Positions 50,973-59,262 of a stretch of 64,000 nt of DNA are shown here, piece by piece. The DNA comes from CALBTQ01 sp036725605. Lineage in GTDB: Bacteria; Lernaellota; Lernaellaia; Lernaellales; Lernaellaceae. The translations under genes and the position numbers were made by a program. The notes beneath the pieces are model-generated. The model ran no database searches and was not told where the DNA came from. It saw only the letters and a program-made list of their open reading frames with translations. Location: contig DAIMDW010000012.1 in NCBI GenBank assembly GCA_036725605.1, forward strand, positions 79,624 to 143,623, given 5' to 3'. Position 1 is the first letter of the stretch. The number at the start of each line of letters is the position of its first letter.

Positions 50973-51008
50973 GGCACACCTTTGAGCTATCGCTCAAAAG
51001 TGTGGCAC
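50973..51008 (-). repeat. Dispersed hairpin repeat, copy H4
   Basis: Read on the minus strand: GTGC then CACACTTTTGAGC, a four-base loop and GCTCAAAGGTGTG. A 13-position stem with a single wobble at the same place as other copies. Inner stem TTTGAGC / GCTCAAA replaces TTTGGC / GCCAAA of H1 and H2. Confidence 0.72.
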
Positions 51009-51037
51009 ACAAGCCAACGACGATCCCTCGTTCCGGG

Positions 51038-51067
51038 TGCCATAGTTTTGGCGAAGCCAACGCTGTG
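51038..51067 (+). repeat. Dispersed hairpin repeat, copy H5 (degenerate)
   Basis: GTGC then CATAGTTTTGGC, loop GAA, GCCAACGCTGTG. The inner stem pairs; the outer stem has one mismatch and wobbles. Lies only about 30 bases from H4 in opposite orientation. Confidence 0.55.
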
Positions 51068-51221
51068 ATGAAACGGCACACAGACAATCCCCGCCCACGC
51101 GCGTCAGCGCCGGCCGAGGCTCCGTACAATGAAAGCAAGTCATAGGTGCAGGAATTATTCCTGCCAGGGATTATCCCCGGCGCTCTTGCGTAACCCTTCG
51201 GGCGCTGCTACAAACCCGCTC

Positions 51222-52058
51222 ATGAAACCATCAGTCAGCACTCATTTATTCGCCTTTGATTTGCTGCGGGAAAATCACCTGCGCCTGATCGCCGAGGCCG
51301 GTTTCCGTTACGTGGAACTGTGGGGCGGCACGCCGCATTTCGACTTCGACGACGACGCCGAGGTCGCCCGCGTGCAGGCGTGGCTGCGCGACGCCGGATT
51401 GTCCGTGCGCACGGTGCATTTGCCGTTCTACGAACATTTCGGCCAACCGAACTTCCGCTACATCAGCTTCGCCGACGCCGATCCCGAAGGCCGGCGGCTG
51501 ATGGGCGAGCGCTCCCGGCGCCTGATCGACCTATGCGGCGTCTTCGACTGCGACTGCGTGATTCTCCACCCCGCCGGCGGCCAACTGGAAGACGCGTGGG
51601 GCTTTGATCACCTGCGCCGCGAGTTGGATTGGTTCGTGCCCCATTGCGCCGCGCGCGGCGTCACCGTCGCCCTGGAAAACATCATGATGCCCGGCACGCG
51701 CACCGGCGAACTGACCGCCCTTTGTCGCGAGTACGGCCCCACCGTCCGCCTGTGCCTGGACCTCGGCCACGCGCACGTCGACGGCGGCGTGGTCGCCGAA
51801 ATCGTCGATGGCGGCGAACAAATCGTCGCCCTGCACGTCCACGACAACGACGGCGACGAGGACGAGCACAACCTGCCCGGTCGCGGCTCGATCGACTGGC
51901 CGGCGGCGCTGGCCGCGTTGGCCGCGCATGCACCGGGCGTTTTGCACTTCACCTTCGAATTGATGTTGCCGATCACCGGCGCGGCCGACGGTCGCTACCG
52001 GGAGATGCTGGCCGAAGCGCGCACGTTCTGGTCAACGCACTACGGGAAGATGGCATGA
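51222..52058 (+). CDS. Sugar phosphate isomerase/epimerase-like TIM-barrel protein
   Basis: A 278-residue AP-endonuclease-2-type TIM barrel: AEAGFRYVELWGG, VRTVHLPFYEHFG, VILHPAGG, VTVALENIMMPGTRTGEL, VRLCLDLGHAHVDG and IVALHVHDNDG...HNLPGRGSIDW. The His, Glu, Asp and His residues at the strand ends form the expected metal site. The family isomerises sugars or cyclitols. The ATG at 51222 is preferred because the frame upstream is repeat-derived. Its TGA overlaps the ATG of the AmgK-like gene. Confidence 0.85.
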   Translation: MKPSVSTHLFAFDLLRENHLRLIAEAGFRYVELWGGTPHFDFDDDAEVARVQAWLRDAGLSVRTVHLPFYEHFGQPNFRYISFADADPEGRRLMGERSRRLIDLCGVFDCDCVILHPAGGQLEDAWGFDHLRRELDWFVPHCAARGVTVALENIMMPGTRTGELTALCREYGPTVRLCLDLGHAHVDGGVVAEIVDGGEQIVALHVHDNDGDEDEHNLPGRGSIDWPAALAALAAHAPGVLHFTFELMLPITGAADGRYREMLAEARTFWSTHYGKMA

Positions 52059-53119
52059 CGATCACCAGCACCGAAAAAGCGAAGTACGCGGTCGCGAAAA
52101 TCGAAATGACCGCGCCCTACGACCTCCTGCTGCACCGCATGTCCGGCGACGCCTCGGACCGCCGCTACTACCGCGTCACCTACGGCGCGTTCGGCGAGGC
52201 GAAATCGGTGGTGATGATGGAGCTGGCCGATCCGGCCCAGCAGCTCAAGAGCGAGGAAGTGACGCTCTACCACGACGAAAGCGAAGAGCTGCCCTTCTTG
52301 AACATCCACCGTTTTCTGTCCGACATCGGCGCGCCGGTGCCGCGCGTGCTGGTCAACGATGCCGAGCACGGCGTCCTGCTGCTGGAAGACCTGGGCGACA
52401 CGCTCTTGCTCGACGTCGTGCGGCGCGGCGACCACGAGGAAATCCGCAAGCTCTACAAGCGCGCCCTGGACATTCTGGTCTATTTGCAGACCAACGGCGC
52501 CGAGCAGTTGACCGACCGTTGTCTGGCGCGGCGGCTGACCTATTCCACCGAGTTGTTCCTCTGGGAGTTCCGCCATTTCATCGAGTACGGCATCGAGGCG
52601 CGCCTGGGTCCGATGCCCGCCGACGAAAAGCTGGCGATCGACGATCTGTGCCGGCAATGGTCGGCGCACCTGGCCGGGCTGCCCACCGTGTTCGTCCATC
52701 GCGACTACCACTGCCGCAACCTGATGGTCGTCGACAATCGCCTGGTGATGATCGACTTCCAGGACGCGCTGCAGGGCCCGGCGACCTACGATCTGGCCTC
52801 GCTGCTGCGCGACAGCTACGTCGACCTGGGCTGGGATCTGGTCGACGAACTGGTCGAGTATTACCTGGCCGTGCGCGAAAAGCGGACCGGCGAGAAAATC
52901 GACCGCGCGCAGTTCGCCACCGACCTGTGGATCACCGCGATGCAGCGCAACCTCAAGGCCGCCGGGCGCTTCGTTTTCATCGAGCGCGTCAAAAAGAAAC
53001 CGGGTTACGAGAAAGACATTCCGCGCACGCTGTCGTACCTGAACGGCTACAAGAAGCGCGCGCCGCAGTTGGCCCCGTTGATCGAAAAACTGCGCCTTTG
53101 GGCGCCGGAAATCGAGTAG
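52055..53119 (+). CDS. AmgK-like sugar kinase (aminoglycoside-phosphotransferase fold)
   Basis: A 354-residue APH-fold kinase. VFVHRDYHCRNLMV (HxDxxxxN catalytic loop) and VMIDFQDALQGPATYDLASLL (metal-binding Asp) are present, and the N lobe starts HRMSGDASDRRYYRV. Size and the uridylyltransferase-like gene just downstream match AmgK, the anomeric N-acetylmuramate/N-acetylglucosamine kinase of the Pseudomonas cell-wall recycling bypass. Related kinase-nucleotidyltransferase pairs use other sugars, so the substrate is inferred. Confidence 0.8.
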   Translation: MTITSTEKAKYAVAKIEMTAPYDLLLHRMSGDASDRRYYRVTYGAFGEAKSVVMMELADPAQQLKSEEVTLYHDESEELPFLNIHRFLSDIGAPVPRVLVNDAEHGVLLLEDLGDTLLLDVVRRGDHEEIRKLYKRALDILVYLQTNGAEQLTDRCLARRLTYSTELFLWEFRHFIEYGIEARLGPMPADEKLAIDDLCRQWSAHLAGLPTVFVHRDYHCRNLMVVDNRLVMIDFQDALQGPATYDLASLLRDSYVDLGWDLVDELVEYYLAVREKRTGEKIDRAQFATDLWITAMQRNLKAAGRFVFIERVKKKPGYEKDIPRTLSYLNGYKKRAPQLAPLIEKLRLWAPEIE

Positions 53120-53124
53120 CCGCC

Positions 53125-54123
53125 ATGCGCGCGATGGTGTTGGCCGCCGGCTTCGGCACGCGCCTGCGTCCGCTGACCGAGCGCCGCGCCAAGCCCGCCT
53201 GCCCCGTCGCCGGCCGTCCGTTGATTCACTTTCCGCTCGCCCGTCTGGCCGCCGCCGGCGTGACGCACGCGGTGCTCAACACGCATCATCTGCCGGAGAC
53301 CGTCCGCGCCGCCGTGGGCGAAAAGCCCTTCGGCCTCGACGTCGAGTTCATTCACGAGCAAACGATCCTGGGCACCGGCGGCGGACTCAAGCACGCACGC
53401 GATCGGCTGCCCGACGACGCGTTCCTGCTGCTCAACGGCGACACGATCAGCGAGGCCGATCCCGCCGCGCTGCTCGCCGATCATCTGGCCCACGACGCGC
53501 CGGCCACGCTCGCGCTGCTGGACGATCCGCGCTGCGCCCACTACGGCGCAATCGAGGTGGACGAAGCCGGGTGCGTGGTCGACATCGCCGGGCTGTTGGG
53601 AAGAAAGGGCGTGCGGCGCGGTCTGTTCATCGGCATGCACGCGCTGCGTCGCGACATCTTCGCCGCCATGCCGCCGGATGATTTCTTCTGCATCGTGCGC
53701 GAAACCTATCTGCCGCTGCTGCGCGAAAAGCCCGGCGCGGTGCGCGCAACGTTCGTCGACGGCCGCTTTTTCGACCTGGGCCGTCCGGTCGATCTGCTGG
53801 CCGCCAATAGTGCCCTACTACGCGAACCGGGCGCGTTTTCGTTCATCCGTGACGGCCTGACCGCGCGCGCCGAGGGCGTGTGGATCAGCCCTTTCGCCGC
53901 CGTCGATGAAACCGCGCAACTACACGGACCGCTGATCGTCGCCCCGCACGCGCAGGTGGGCGCGCACGCCGTCGTCGGCCCGGAAACCACCGTGGGCGCC
54001 GGCGCGATCGTCGCTCCGCACAGCCGCCTGGAGCGCTGCCTTGTCTGGGAAAAAACGCCGGTCGACGGCGCCTTCGCCGACGAAATTCTCACCCCCGATC
54101 ATCGCGTGCGCGCGCACGGATAA
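53125..54123 (+). CDS. MurU-like sugar-1-phosphate nucleotidyltransferase
   Basis: A 332-residue nucleotidyltransferase. The N-terminal VLAAGFGTRLRPLTERRAKPACPVAGRP is the NTP-binding signature, and LLNGDTISEAD carries the metal Asp. The C-terminal 80 residues have hexapeptide-like turns (GPLIVAPHAQVGAHAVVGPETTVGAGAIVAPHS), a left-handed beta-helix that plain MurU lacks and that resembles GlmU/GDP-mannose pyrophosphorylases. It is five bases after the AmgK-like gene. Likely makes a UDP- or GDP-sugar from the kinase product. Confidence 0.82.
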   Translation: MRAMVLAAGFGTRLRPLTERRAKPACPVAGRPLIHFPLARLAAAGVTHAVLNTHHLPETVRAAVGEKPFGLDVEFIHEQTILGTGGGLKHARDRLPDDAFLLLNGDTISEADPAALLADHLAHDAPATLALLDDPRCAHYGAIEVDEAGCVVDIAGLLGRKGVRRGLFIGMHALRRDIFAAMPPDDFFCIVRETYLPLLREKPGAVRATFVDGRFFDLGRPVDLLAANSALLREPGAFSFIRDGLTARAEGVWISPFAAVDETAQLHGPLIVAPHAQVGAHAVVGPETTVGAGAIVAPHSRLERCLVWEKTPVDGAFADEILTPDHRVRAHG

Positions 54124-54249
54124 TCCCCCCGCTTATTGACCCCAAGCCGATTTCGCGTTATGCGAAAGGAAATCAAGTGGTTTCGGTCTTCATTCGGCGC
54201 GACGCCATTGGGCGCAACCCCCGGGGCGTCGCCGCCCGCGAGGAACAAG

Positions 54250-54813
54250 ATGTCCGGACGAATCGGCTTATCGATCGCGTTTGTCTGCCTGATCGTGCTG
54301 GCGATCGGCTGCAGTTCGACGCGCGTGCCCACGGTCATTCCCGGCGAACATGACGACGCCGGCGTCGAACCGGTCGACATGGCGCAGTCGGGCGCGCGCT
54401 TCACCACCGGCGCGCTGCCCGGCGGCTGGAACCGTCTGCGCGGCGGCGGCGCGACCGTCGCCTTCACCCGCGCCGACAACCGCCAGTCGATTTTCATCAA
54501 CGTCATCTACGCGCCCAACCGCAAGGCCGACGTTCAATCGCTGCGCAACCATCTGCTGTTCGACATCACCTCGCGCGAAATCAGCGAGCAAAAGACGATC
54601 GAGGTCGACAACCGCGAGGCGTTGTGGACCGTCGTCGAGGGACGCCTCGACGGCGCGCGCGTGAAAATGGCCGTGGTCGTGCTGCGCATGGACGCGTGGA
54701 TCTACGATTTTTGCTACGTGTCCGTGCCCGAGTATTTCGACGAGGCCCTGGCCGACTTCAAGCGCTTCGTCCATAACTTCCACCACCATCGGACCTATCC
54801 GCCCGGGGAGTAG
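54250..54813 (+). CDS. Lipoprotein upstream of mlaE, unknown
   Basis: A 187-residue lipoprotein. Signal peptide MSGRIGLSIAFVCLIVLAIGC, lipobox LAIGC at Cys21. The mature domain has GGATVAFTRADNRQSIFINVIYAPNRKADV and ALWTVVEGRLDGARVKMAVVVLRMDAWIYDFCYVSVPEYFDEALADFKRFVHNF, a mixed alpha/beta fold seen in proteins of unknown function placed before Mla-type permeases. GAGGAAC sets the start. It lies three bases before mlaE, so is probably part of the lipid-transport complex. Confidence 0.78.
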   Translation: MSGRIGLSIAFVCLIVLAIGCSSTRVPTVIPGEHDDAGVEPVDMAQSGARFTTGALPGGWNRLRGGGATVAFTRADNRQSIFINVIYAPNRKADVQSLRNHLLFDITSREISEQKTIEVDNREALWTVVEGRLDGARVKMAVVVLRMDAWIYDFCYVSVPEYFDEALADFKRFVHNFHHHRTYPPGE

Positions 54814-54816
54814 AGC

Positions 54817-55605
54817 GTGCGGTTTTTGATCCGGCTGTCCCAACGCATCGGCCATGGCGTGGCCGACTTCCTCGAAAACTTCGGGGCGATGATGCGTTTG
54901 GGCGGCCAGACGATTGCGCACAGTTTTTCGCGCCCCTTCGAACTGCACGAGGTCTTCAAGCAGATCGAACACCTGGGCCTCGGCTCGATCTCCATCGCCC
55001 TGATGACGTTGTTCGCCACCGGCATGGTCATGGCGCTGCAATTCGCCGTCGGCCTCGACCGCTTCGGCGGACGCGACTACGTCTCGGTCGTCGTCGGCCT
55101 GGCCATCCTGCGCGAACTGGGCCCGGTGCTTTCCAGCGTGGTCGTGGGCGGCCGCGTCAGTTCGGGCATCGCCGCCGAATTGGGCTCGATGGCCGTGACC
55201 GAGCAGATCGACGCCATCCGCGCCCTGGGCAACAACCCGGTGAAGAAACTCGTCGTGCCGCGCATGTGGGCGATGATGATCGCGCTGCCCTCGCTGGCGC
55301 TGTTCGCCGACATCGTGGGCATCCTGGGCGGCATGGCCATCAGTTCGCTGGAACTGGGCCTGCGCCCCACGACCTACCTGAGCGACACGATCGACGGCGT
55401 GCAACTGATCGACCTGGTGACCGGGTTGGTCAAAACCTACGTCTTCGGTTTCGGCATCGTGCTGATCGCCTGCCACAACGGCATGCGCACCTACGGCGGC
55501 ACCGAGGGCGTCGGCCAGGCGACGACCAAGACGGTGGTCGCCAGTTTGATTTTCATTTTTTTGGCGGACTTTTTCCTGACCAGGCTCTTGCTGGTCTTCG
55601 GGTAA
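54817..55605 (+). CDS. mlaE: MlaE-family ABC permease
   Basis: A 262-residue inner-membrane protein of the MlaE/YrbE family with five or so hydrophobic segments and the conserved ILRELGPVLSSVVVGGRVSSGIAAELGSMAVTEQIDAIRALG block. The GTG start at 54817 has GGGGAG six bases before. Works with MlaF and MlaD to move phospholipids between inner and outer membranes. Confidence 0.94.
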   Translation: MRFLIRLSQRIGHGVADFLENFGAMMRLGGQTIAHSFSRPFELHEVFKQIEHLGLGSISIALMTLFATGMVMALQFAVGLDRFGGRDYVSVVVGLAILRELGPVLSSVVVGGRVSSGIAAELGSMAVTEQIDAIRALGNNPVKKLVVPRMWAMMIALPSLALFADIVGILGGMAISSLELGLRPTTYLSDTIDGVQLIDLVTGLVKTYVFGFGIVLIACHNGMRTYGGTEGVGQATTKTVVASLIFIFLADFFLTRLLLVFG

Positions 55606-55607
55606 CC

Positions 55608-56369
55608 ATGAGCGAAACAGGCGCCGGACAAATCGTCGTTCGTTACGAGCACGTCGCCAAAGCCTTCGGGCCGAAGGTGATTTACCAAGACGTGTCGCTC
55701 GAGGTGCGCCGCGGTGAAAACATGGTCATCATGGGCGGCTCGGGCACCGGCAAGTCGGTGATGCTCAAGTGCCTGATCGGTCTGATGCAGCCGACCGCCG
55801 GCAAGATTTTCTACGGCGATCGCGAAGTGACCGCGATGGACGAAGCCGAGCTGATCGACGTGCGCCGCAACATCGCCTACGTCTTCCAACAGGCCGCGCT
55901 TTTCGACTCGATGACCGTCTTCGAAAACATCGCCTATCCGCTGCGTACGCACCTGAAGCTCTCCGAAGAGGAACTGGCCGCGCGCGTCGAGCTCAACCTC
56001 GATCGCGTCAACCTGCCCGGCGTCGGCGACCTGATGCCCTCGCAACTGTCGGGCGGCATGCGCAAGCGTATCGGCCTGGCGCGGGCCATCGCGCTCGAAC
56101 CGGAAATCATCCTCTGGGACGAGCCGACCACCGGCCTGGATCCGTCCAACACCAAGCGCATCAGCGAACTGATTTTGAAGATGCAGTCCGAACTGAAGGT
56201 GACCAGTTTGATCGTCACCCACGACATGACCAGCGCGATGATGGTCGCCGACCGCGTCGCGCTGTTGCACGGCAAGCGCATCGAAAAGGTGCTGCCCAAG
56301 GCCGATATCCAAAAAGAACCGCGGGGGACCCTGCTCCGCGATTTTATCGAAGGGAACCTGGACATCTGA
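55608..56369 (+). CDS. mlaF: MlaF-family ABC ATP-binding protein
   Basis: A 253-residue ATPase. Walker A GGSGTGKS; LSGGMRKRIGLARA (signature LSGGM, typical of Mla/YrbF ATPases); Walker B IILWDEPTTGLDP with the usual IILWDEP of this subfamily; H-loop VTHD. Starts two bases after mlaE. Confidence 0.95.
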   Translation: MSETGAGQIVVRYEHVAKAFGPKVIYQDVSLEVRRGENMVIMGGSGTGKSVMLKCLIGLMQPTAGKIFYGDREVTAMDEAELIDVRRNIAYVFQQAALFDSMTVFENIAYPLRTHLKLSEEELAARVELNLDRVNLPGVGDLMPSQLSGGMRKRIGLARAIALEPEIILWDEPTTGLDPSNTKRISELILKMQSELKVTSLIVTHDMTSAMMVADRVALLHGKRIEKVLPKADIQKEPRGTLLRDFIEGNLDI

Positions 56370-56390
56370 CGGTTCCCGAGGAGGCGCACG

Positions 56391-57509
56391 ATGCCGATGA
56401 AACGCGCGAGCGAAATCAAGGTGGGCCTGTTCGCCATTCTGGCGATGGTCTTGTTTTTGGTTTCGGTGATGGTGCTCACGAGCAAGTCGAGCTTCTTCCG
56501 CGAATCGATCGTCATCCACACCAGCTTTCAGAACATCGGCGGTCTGATCGAAGGATCGGAAGTGCGCATCAGCGGCGTGCTGATCGGCTTCGTCAAGCAG
56601 ATCAGCTTCGCGCCCGAGGAAGGCGCCACGACCGTGCTGGTCGACATGACCGTCGACGACCGCGGCATGGACCGCGTGATGAAAGACAGCAAGGCGACCA
56701 TCGGTTCGCTGGGCCTGCTGGGCAAGAAGTACATCGAGATCATGCCCGGCCTGAAAGAAGCCGGCTCCGTGCAGGACGGCGATTTCATCGAGGGCATCGA
56801 TCCCGCCTCGCTGGCCGACGCGCTGGACAAGGGCGGCAAGATCATGGATTCCATCGGCGCCACCGCCGACCATCTCGAAGTGCTCTTCGCTTCGATCGCC
56901 GGCAAAGGCGACACCGAAACCGATCTGTCGCGCACGATCAGCACGATCAAGCGCATCGTCGGCCGCGTCGAAAGCGGCGACGGCGTGTTGCACGCGTTGA
57001 TTTACGATCCGACCAAACGCAAGCTGGTCGACGATTTCGCCGTCTCCGCCGCGCACATCCGCGCGATGATCACCGACGTCCACGAGGGCAGCGGCACGTT
57101 GCACGAGCTGATTTACGGCGACCAGTACAAACAGTTGATGACCAACCTCGCCGACACCAGCGAGGCCCTGCGCGCGATCGTCGTGGATCTGCGCACCAAA
57201 CCCGGCGTGCTGCACGCGTTGATTTACGACGAGGAACAGCTCAAACTGCTCGAGCACATCGTGGACACGACCGACAATCTGGCGCGCATCACCGAGCGCA
57301 TCGAGCGCGGCGAAGGGACGATCGGCGGGTTGATCGTCGATCCGTCCATTTACGAGGACCTGAAAAAATTGACCGGCGAAGTCGAGCGCAATCGCGTCTT
57401 GAAGACTTATATTCGGTATGTGGTCCGCAAACGCGAAGAGGATCTGGAAAAACGCGAAGAGCCGCCGGCCAATCCCCCGGCGGAGGAAACGCCCGAACCC
57501 GTCGAGTAA
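56391..57509 (+). CDS. mlaD: MlaD/MCE-domain protein
   Basis: A 372-residue protein anchored by one N-terminal membrane helix (VGLFAILAMVLFLVSVMVLTS). The MCE domain (about 35-120) reads NIGGLIEGSEVRISGVLIGFVKQISF...GLLGKKYIEIMPG. The long C-terminal helical region is unlike short E. coli MlaD and more like mammalian-cell-entry proteins that bridge the periplasm. Repeated LIYD segments (ALIYDPTKRKLVDDF, ELIYGDQYKQLM, ALIYDEEQLKLL) show an internal repeat. GAGGAGG site upstream. Confidence 0.92.
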   Translation: MPMKRASEIKVGLFAILAMVLFLVSVMVLTSKSSFFRESIVIHTSFQNIGGLIEGSEVRISGVLIGFVKQISFAPEEGATTVLVDMTVDDRGMDRVMKDSKATIGSLGLLGKKYIEIMPGLKEAGSVQDGDFIEGIDPASLADALDKGGKIMDSIGATADHLEVLFASIAGKGDTETDLSRTISTIKRIVGRVESGDGVLHALIYDPTKRKLVDDFAVSAAHIRAMITDVHEGSGTLHELIYGDQYKQLMTNLADTSEALRAIVVDLRTKPGVLHALIYDEEQLKLLEHIVDTTDNLARITERIERGEGTIGGLIVDPSIYEDLKKLTGEVERNRVLKTYIRYVVRKREEDLEKREEPPANPPAEETPEPVE

Positions 57510-57512
57510 CCG

Positions 57513-59225
57513 ATGAGCAAAGTACCGCAGCCCGATTACAACCATCTGCTCAGCCCACGCCTGATCTCGGCGCAGAACACCTTCCAGTACGGCAAGGGCA
57601 TGGAGCGCTTCAAGTACTACTTCTTCGGCGCGCTGACGATGCTGTTCTGGGTCGGCCTGCTGGTCGCCGGCATCTTTCTGCTGGGCCGGCTGGCCGCCGA
57701 GGAACCCTTCGGCGCGCTGCTGGTGCACAAGCTGCTGGGCTTTTTGTTCATGATCTTCTTCGCCGTGCTGACCTTCTCCAACGTCGTCACCGCGCTCAAC
57801 ACGCTGTTTTTGACCGACGACCTGTACCTGCTCATCAGCGCGCCGGTCGCCGTCGATCGCCTGTTCCTGTCGCGCACGATCCAGGCCGCCTCGGCGTCGA
57901 GCTGGATGGTGCTGCTGTTCATGATGCCCATCCTGCTCGCCGCGGGCATCGTCTTTGACAGCCCGATGTGGTACTACCCCTGGATGATCGTCGTGCTGGC
58001 GATCTTTCTCATCTTGCCGGCGGTGCTCGGCGCGGTGATCACCACCGTGCTGGTGAAGGCCTTCCCCGCGCGCAAAACGCAGGACGTGCTGATCATCATG
58101 GCGATCGTTTTCGTCGTCGCCGTCTACTTCATCATCCGCTTTTTGCAGCCCGAGCAGATCTTCAACCCCGACATCTTCCACGGCTTCACCGAATATTTCG
58201 CCACGTTGCGCGCGCCCAACTCGCCGCTGATTCCCTCGGTCTGGGCCACCGAGGCGCTCTGGGCCGGGATCATCGGCAAGCTCGACCACGAGGCGCTGTT
58301 CATGACCGCCTTCGGCCTGATGACCGGCCTGGCCGGCGTCGCGTTCACCGCCTGGCTCGCCGAACGCACCTACCCCGAGGCCTTCAGCAAGGCGCAGGAA
58401 GGCCGCAAGGCGCAACTGACCTCCGCGCCGCTGGCCGACTCGATCTTCGACGGCCTGTTCCGCCTGGCCAGCCCGTTGCGGCGGATGATCATGATCAAGG
58501 ACCTCAAATCGTTCTTCCGCGAAGCCACGCAATGGACGCAGTTGCTGCTGTTGCTCGCGCTGATCGTCGTGTACCTGTTCAACTTCCGCGTACTCAAACT
58601 CGAACGGTTTTCCGGCATCGATTTTTACATCCGCAACATCGTCGCCTACGTCAATCTGATCCTGGCCAGCTTCGTGCTCAGCGCCGTGTGCGTGCGTTTT
58701 CTGCTGCCCGCCGTCTCCGTCGAGGGCCGCGCCTTCTGGATCCTGCGCGCCGCGCCGATCAAAATCCGCGACGTTCTGCTGGCCAAGTTCATGCTCTACC
58801 TCGTGCCGATCATCCTGATCGGCCAGATGCTCGTGGTCGTCAGCAACTACTTTTTGCGCACGCATTTCTTTTTGACCTACATGTCCAGCGTGCTGATGTT
58901 CTTGGTGTCGATCGCCATCGCCGCGCTCGCCCTGGGCATCGGCGCGATGATGCCCAACTTCAATGAGCGCAACGTCGCGCGCATGGCCACCGGCGCCAGT
59001 TCGATCGTCTACATGGTCGTCGCCATGGGCTTGGTCATCTTCGTCGCCGCCGTCGCCTACATTCCGGGACGCATCGGCTTCATGGCCATCGTCGGTCACC
59101 AGGCGTTGACCGCAACGCAGACGATCACCATCGTCGTCGCCGGCGTGCTGATCCTCGCGGCGGTGATCTTCGCCACCGTCATCCCGCTGCGCATGGGCAT
59201 CCGCGCCCTGGAAAACCGCGAGTAA
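57513..59225 (+). CDS. Putative ABC-2-like exporter membrane protein
   Basis: A 570-residue polytopic protein with about fourteen hydrophobic segments. It resembles the putative ABC transporter permease family PF16949: YGKGMERFKYYFFGALTMLFW at the start, LNTLFLTDDLYLLISAPVAVDRLFLSR after the early helices, and MIKDLKSFFREATQWTQ between two helical halves. No ATPase for it lies next to it except MlaF. Starts three bases after mlaD, so cotranscribed with the Mla genes; the link is unusual. Confidence 0.78.
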   Translation: MSKVPQPDYNHLLSPRLISAQNTFQYGKGMERFKYYFFGALTMLFWVGLLVAGIFLLGRLAAEEPFGALLVHKLLGFLFMIFFAVLTFSNVVTALNTLFLTDDLYLLISAPVAVDRLFLSRTIQAASASSWMVLLFMMPILLAAGIVFDSPMWYYPWMIVVLAIFLILPAVLGAVITTVLVKAFPARKTQDVLIIMAIVFVVAVYFIIRFLQPEQIFNPDIFHGFTEYFATLRAPNSPLIPSVWATEALWAGIIGKLDHEALFMTAFGLMTGLAGVAFTAWLAERTYPEAFSKAQEGRKAQLTSAPLADSIFDGLFRLASPLRRMIMIKDLKSFFREATQWTQLLLLLALIVVYLFNFRVLKLERFSGIDFYIRNIVAYVNLILASFVLSAVCVRFLLPAVSVEGRAFWILRAAPIKIRDVLLAKFMLYLVPIILIGQMLVVVSNYFLRTHFFLTYMSSVLMFLVSIAIAALALGIGAMMPNFNERNVARMATGASSIVYMVVAMGLVIFVAAVAYIPGRIGFMAIVGHQALTATQTITIVVAGVLILAAVIFATVIPLRMGIRALENRE

Positions 59226-59262
59226 CCCCCGAGTGGAAACCGGCCGCCGGGTGCGCTATAAC

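Larger units (their letters stand above)
50899..51221. other. Intergenic region with two hairpin repeats
   Basis: No supported gene. Holds copies H4 and H5 of the hairpin family in close succession. The sequence before the ATG at 51222 has no clear promoter. Confidence 0.55.

Noticed and set aside
55491..59099. Very long minus-strand open frame opposite the Mla genes
   Set aside because: It is the antisense shadow of GC-rich plus-strand genes. The protein is His/Gln/Asp-rich with no motifs, while the plus strand carries clear family signatures.
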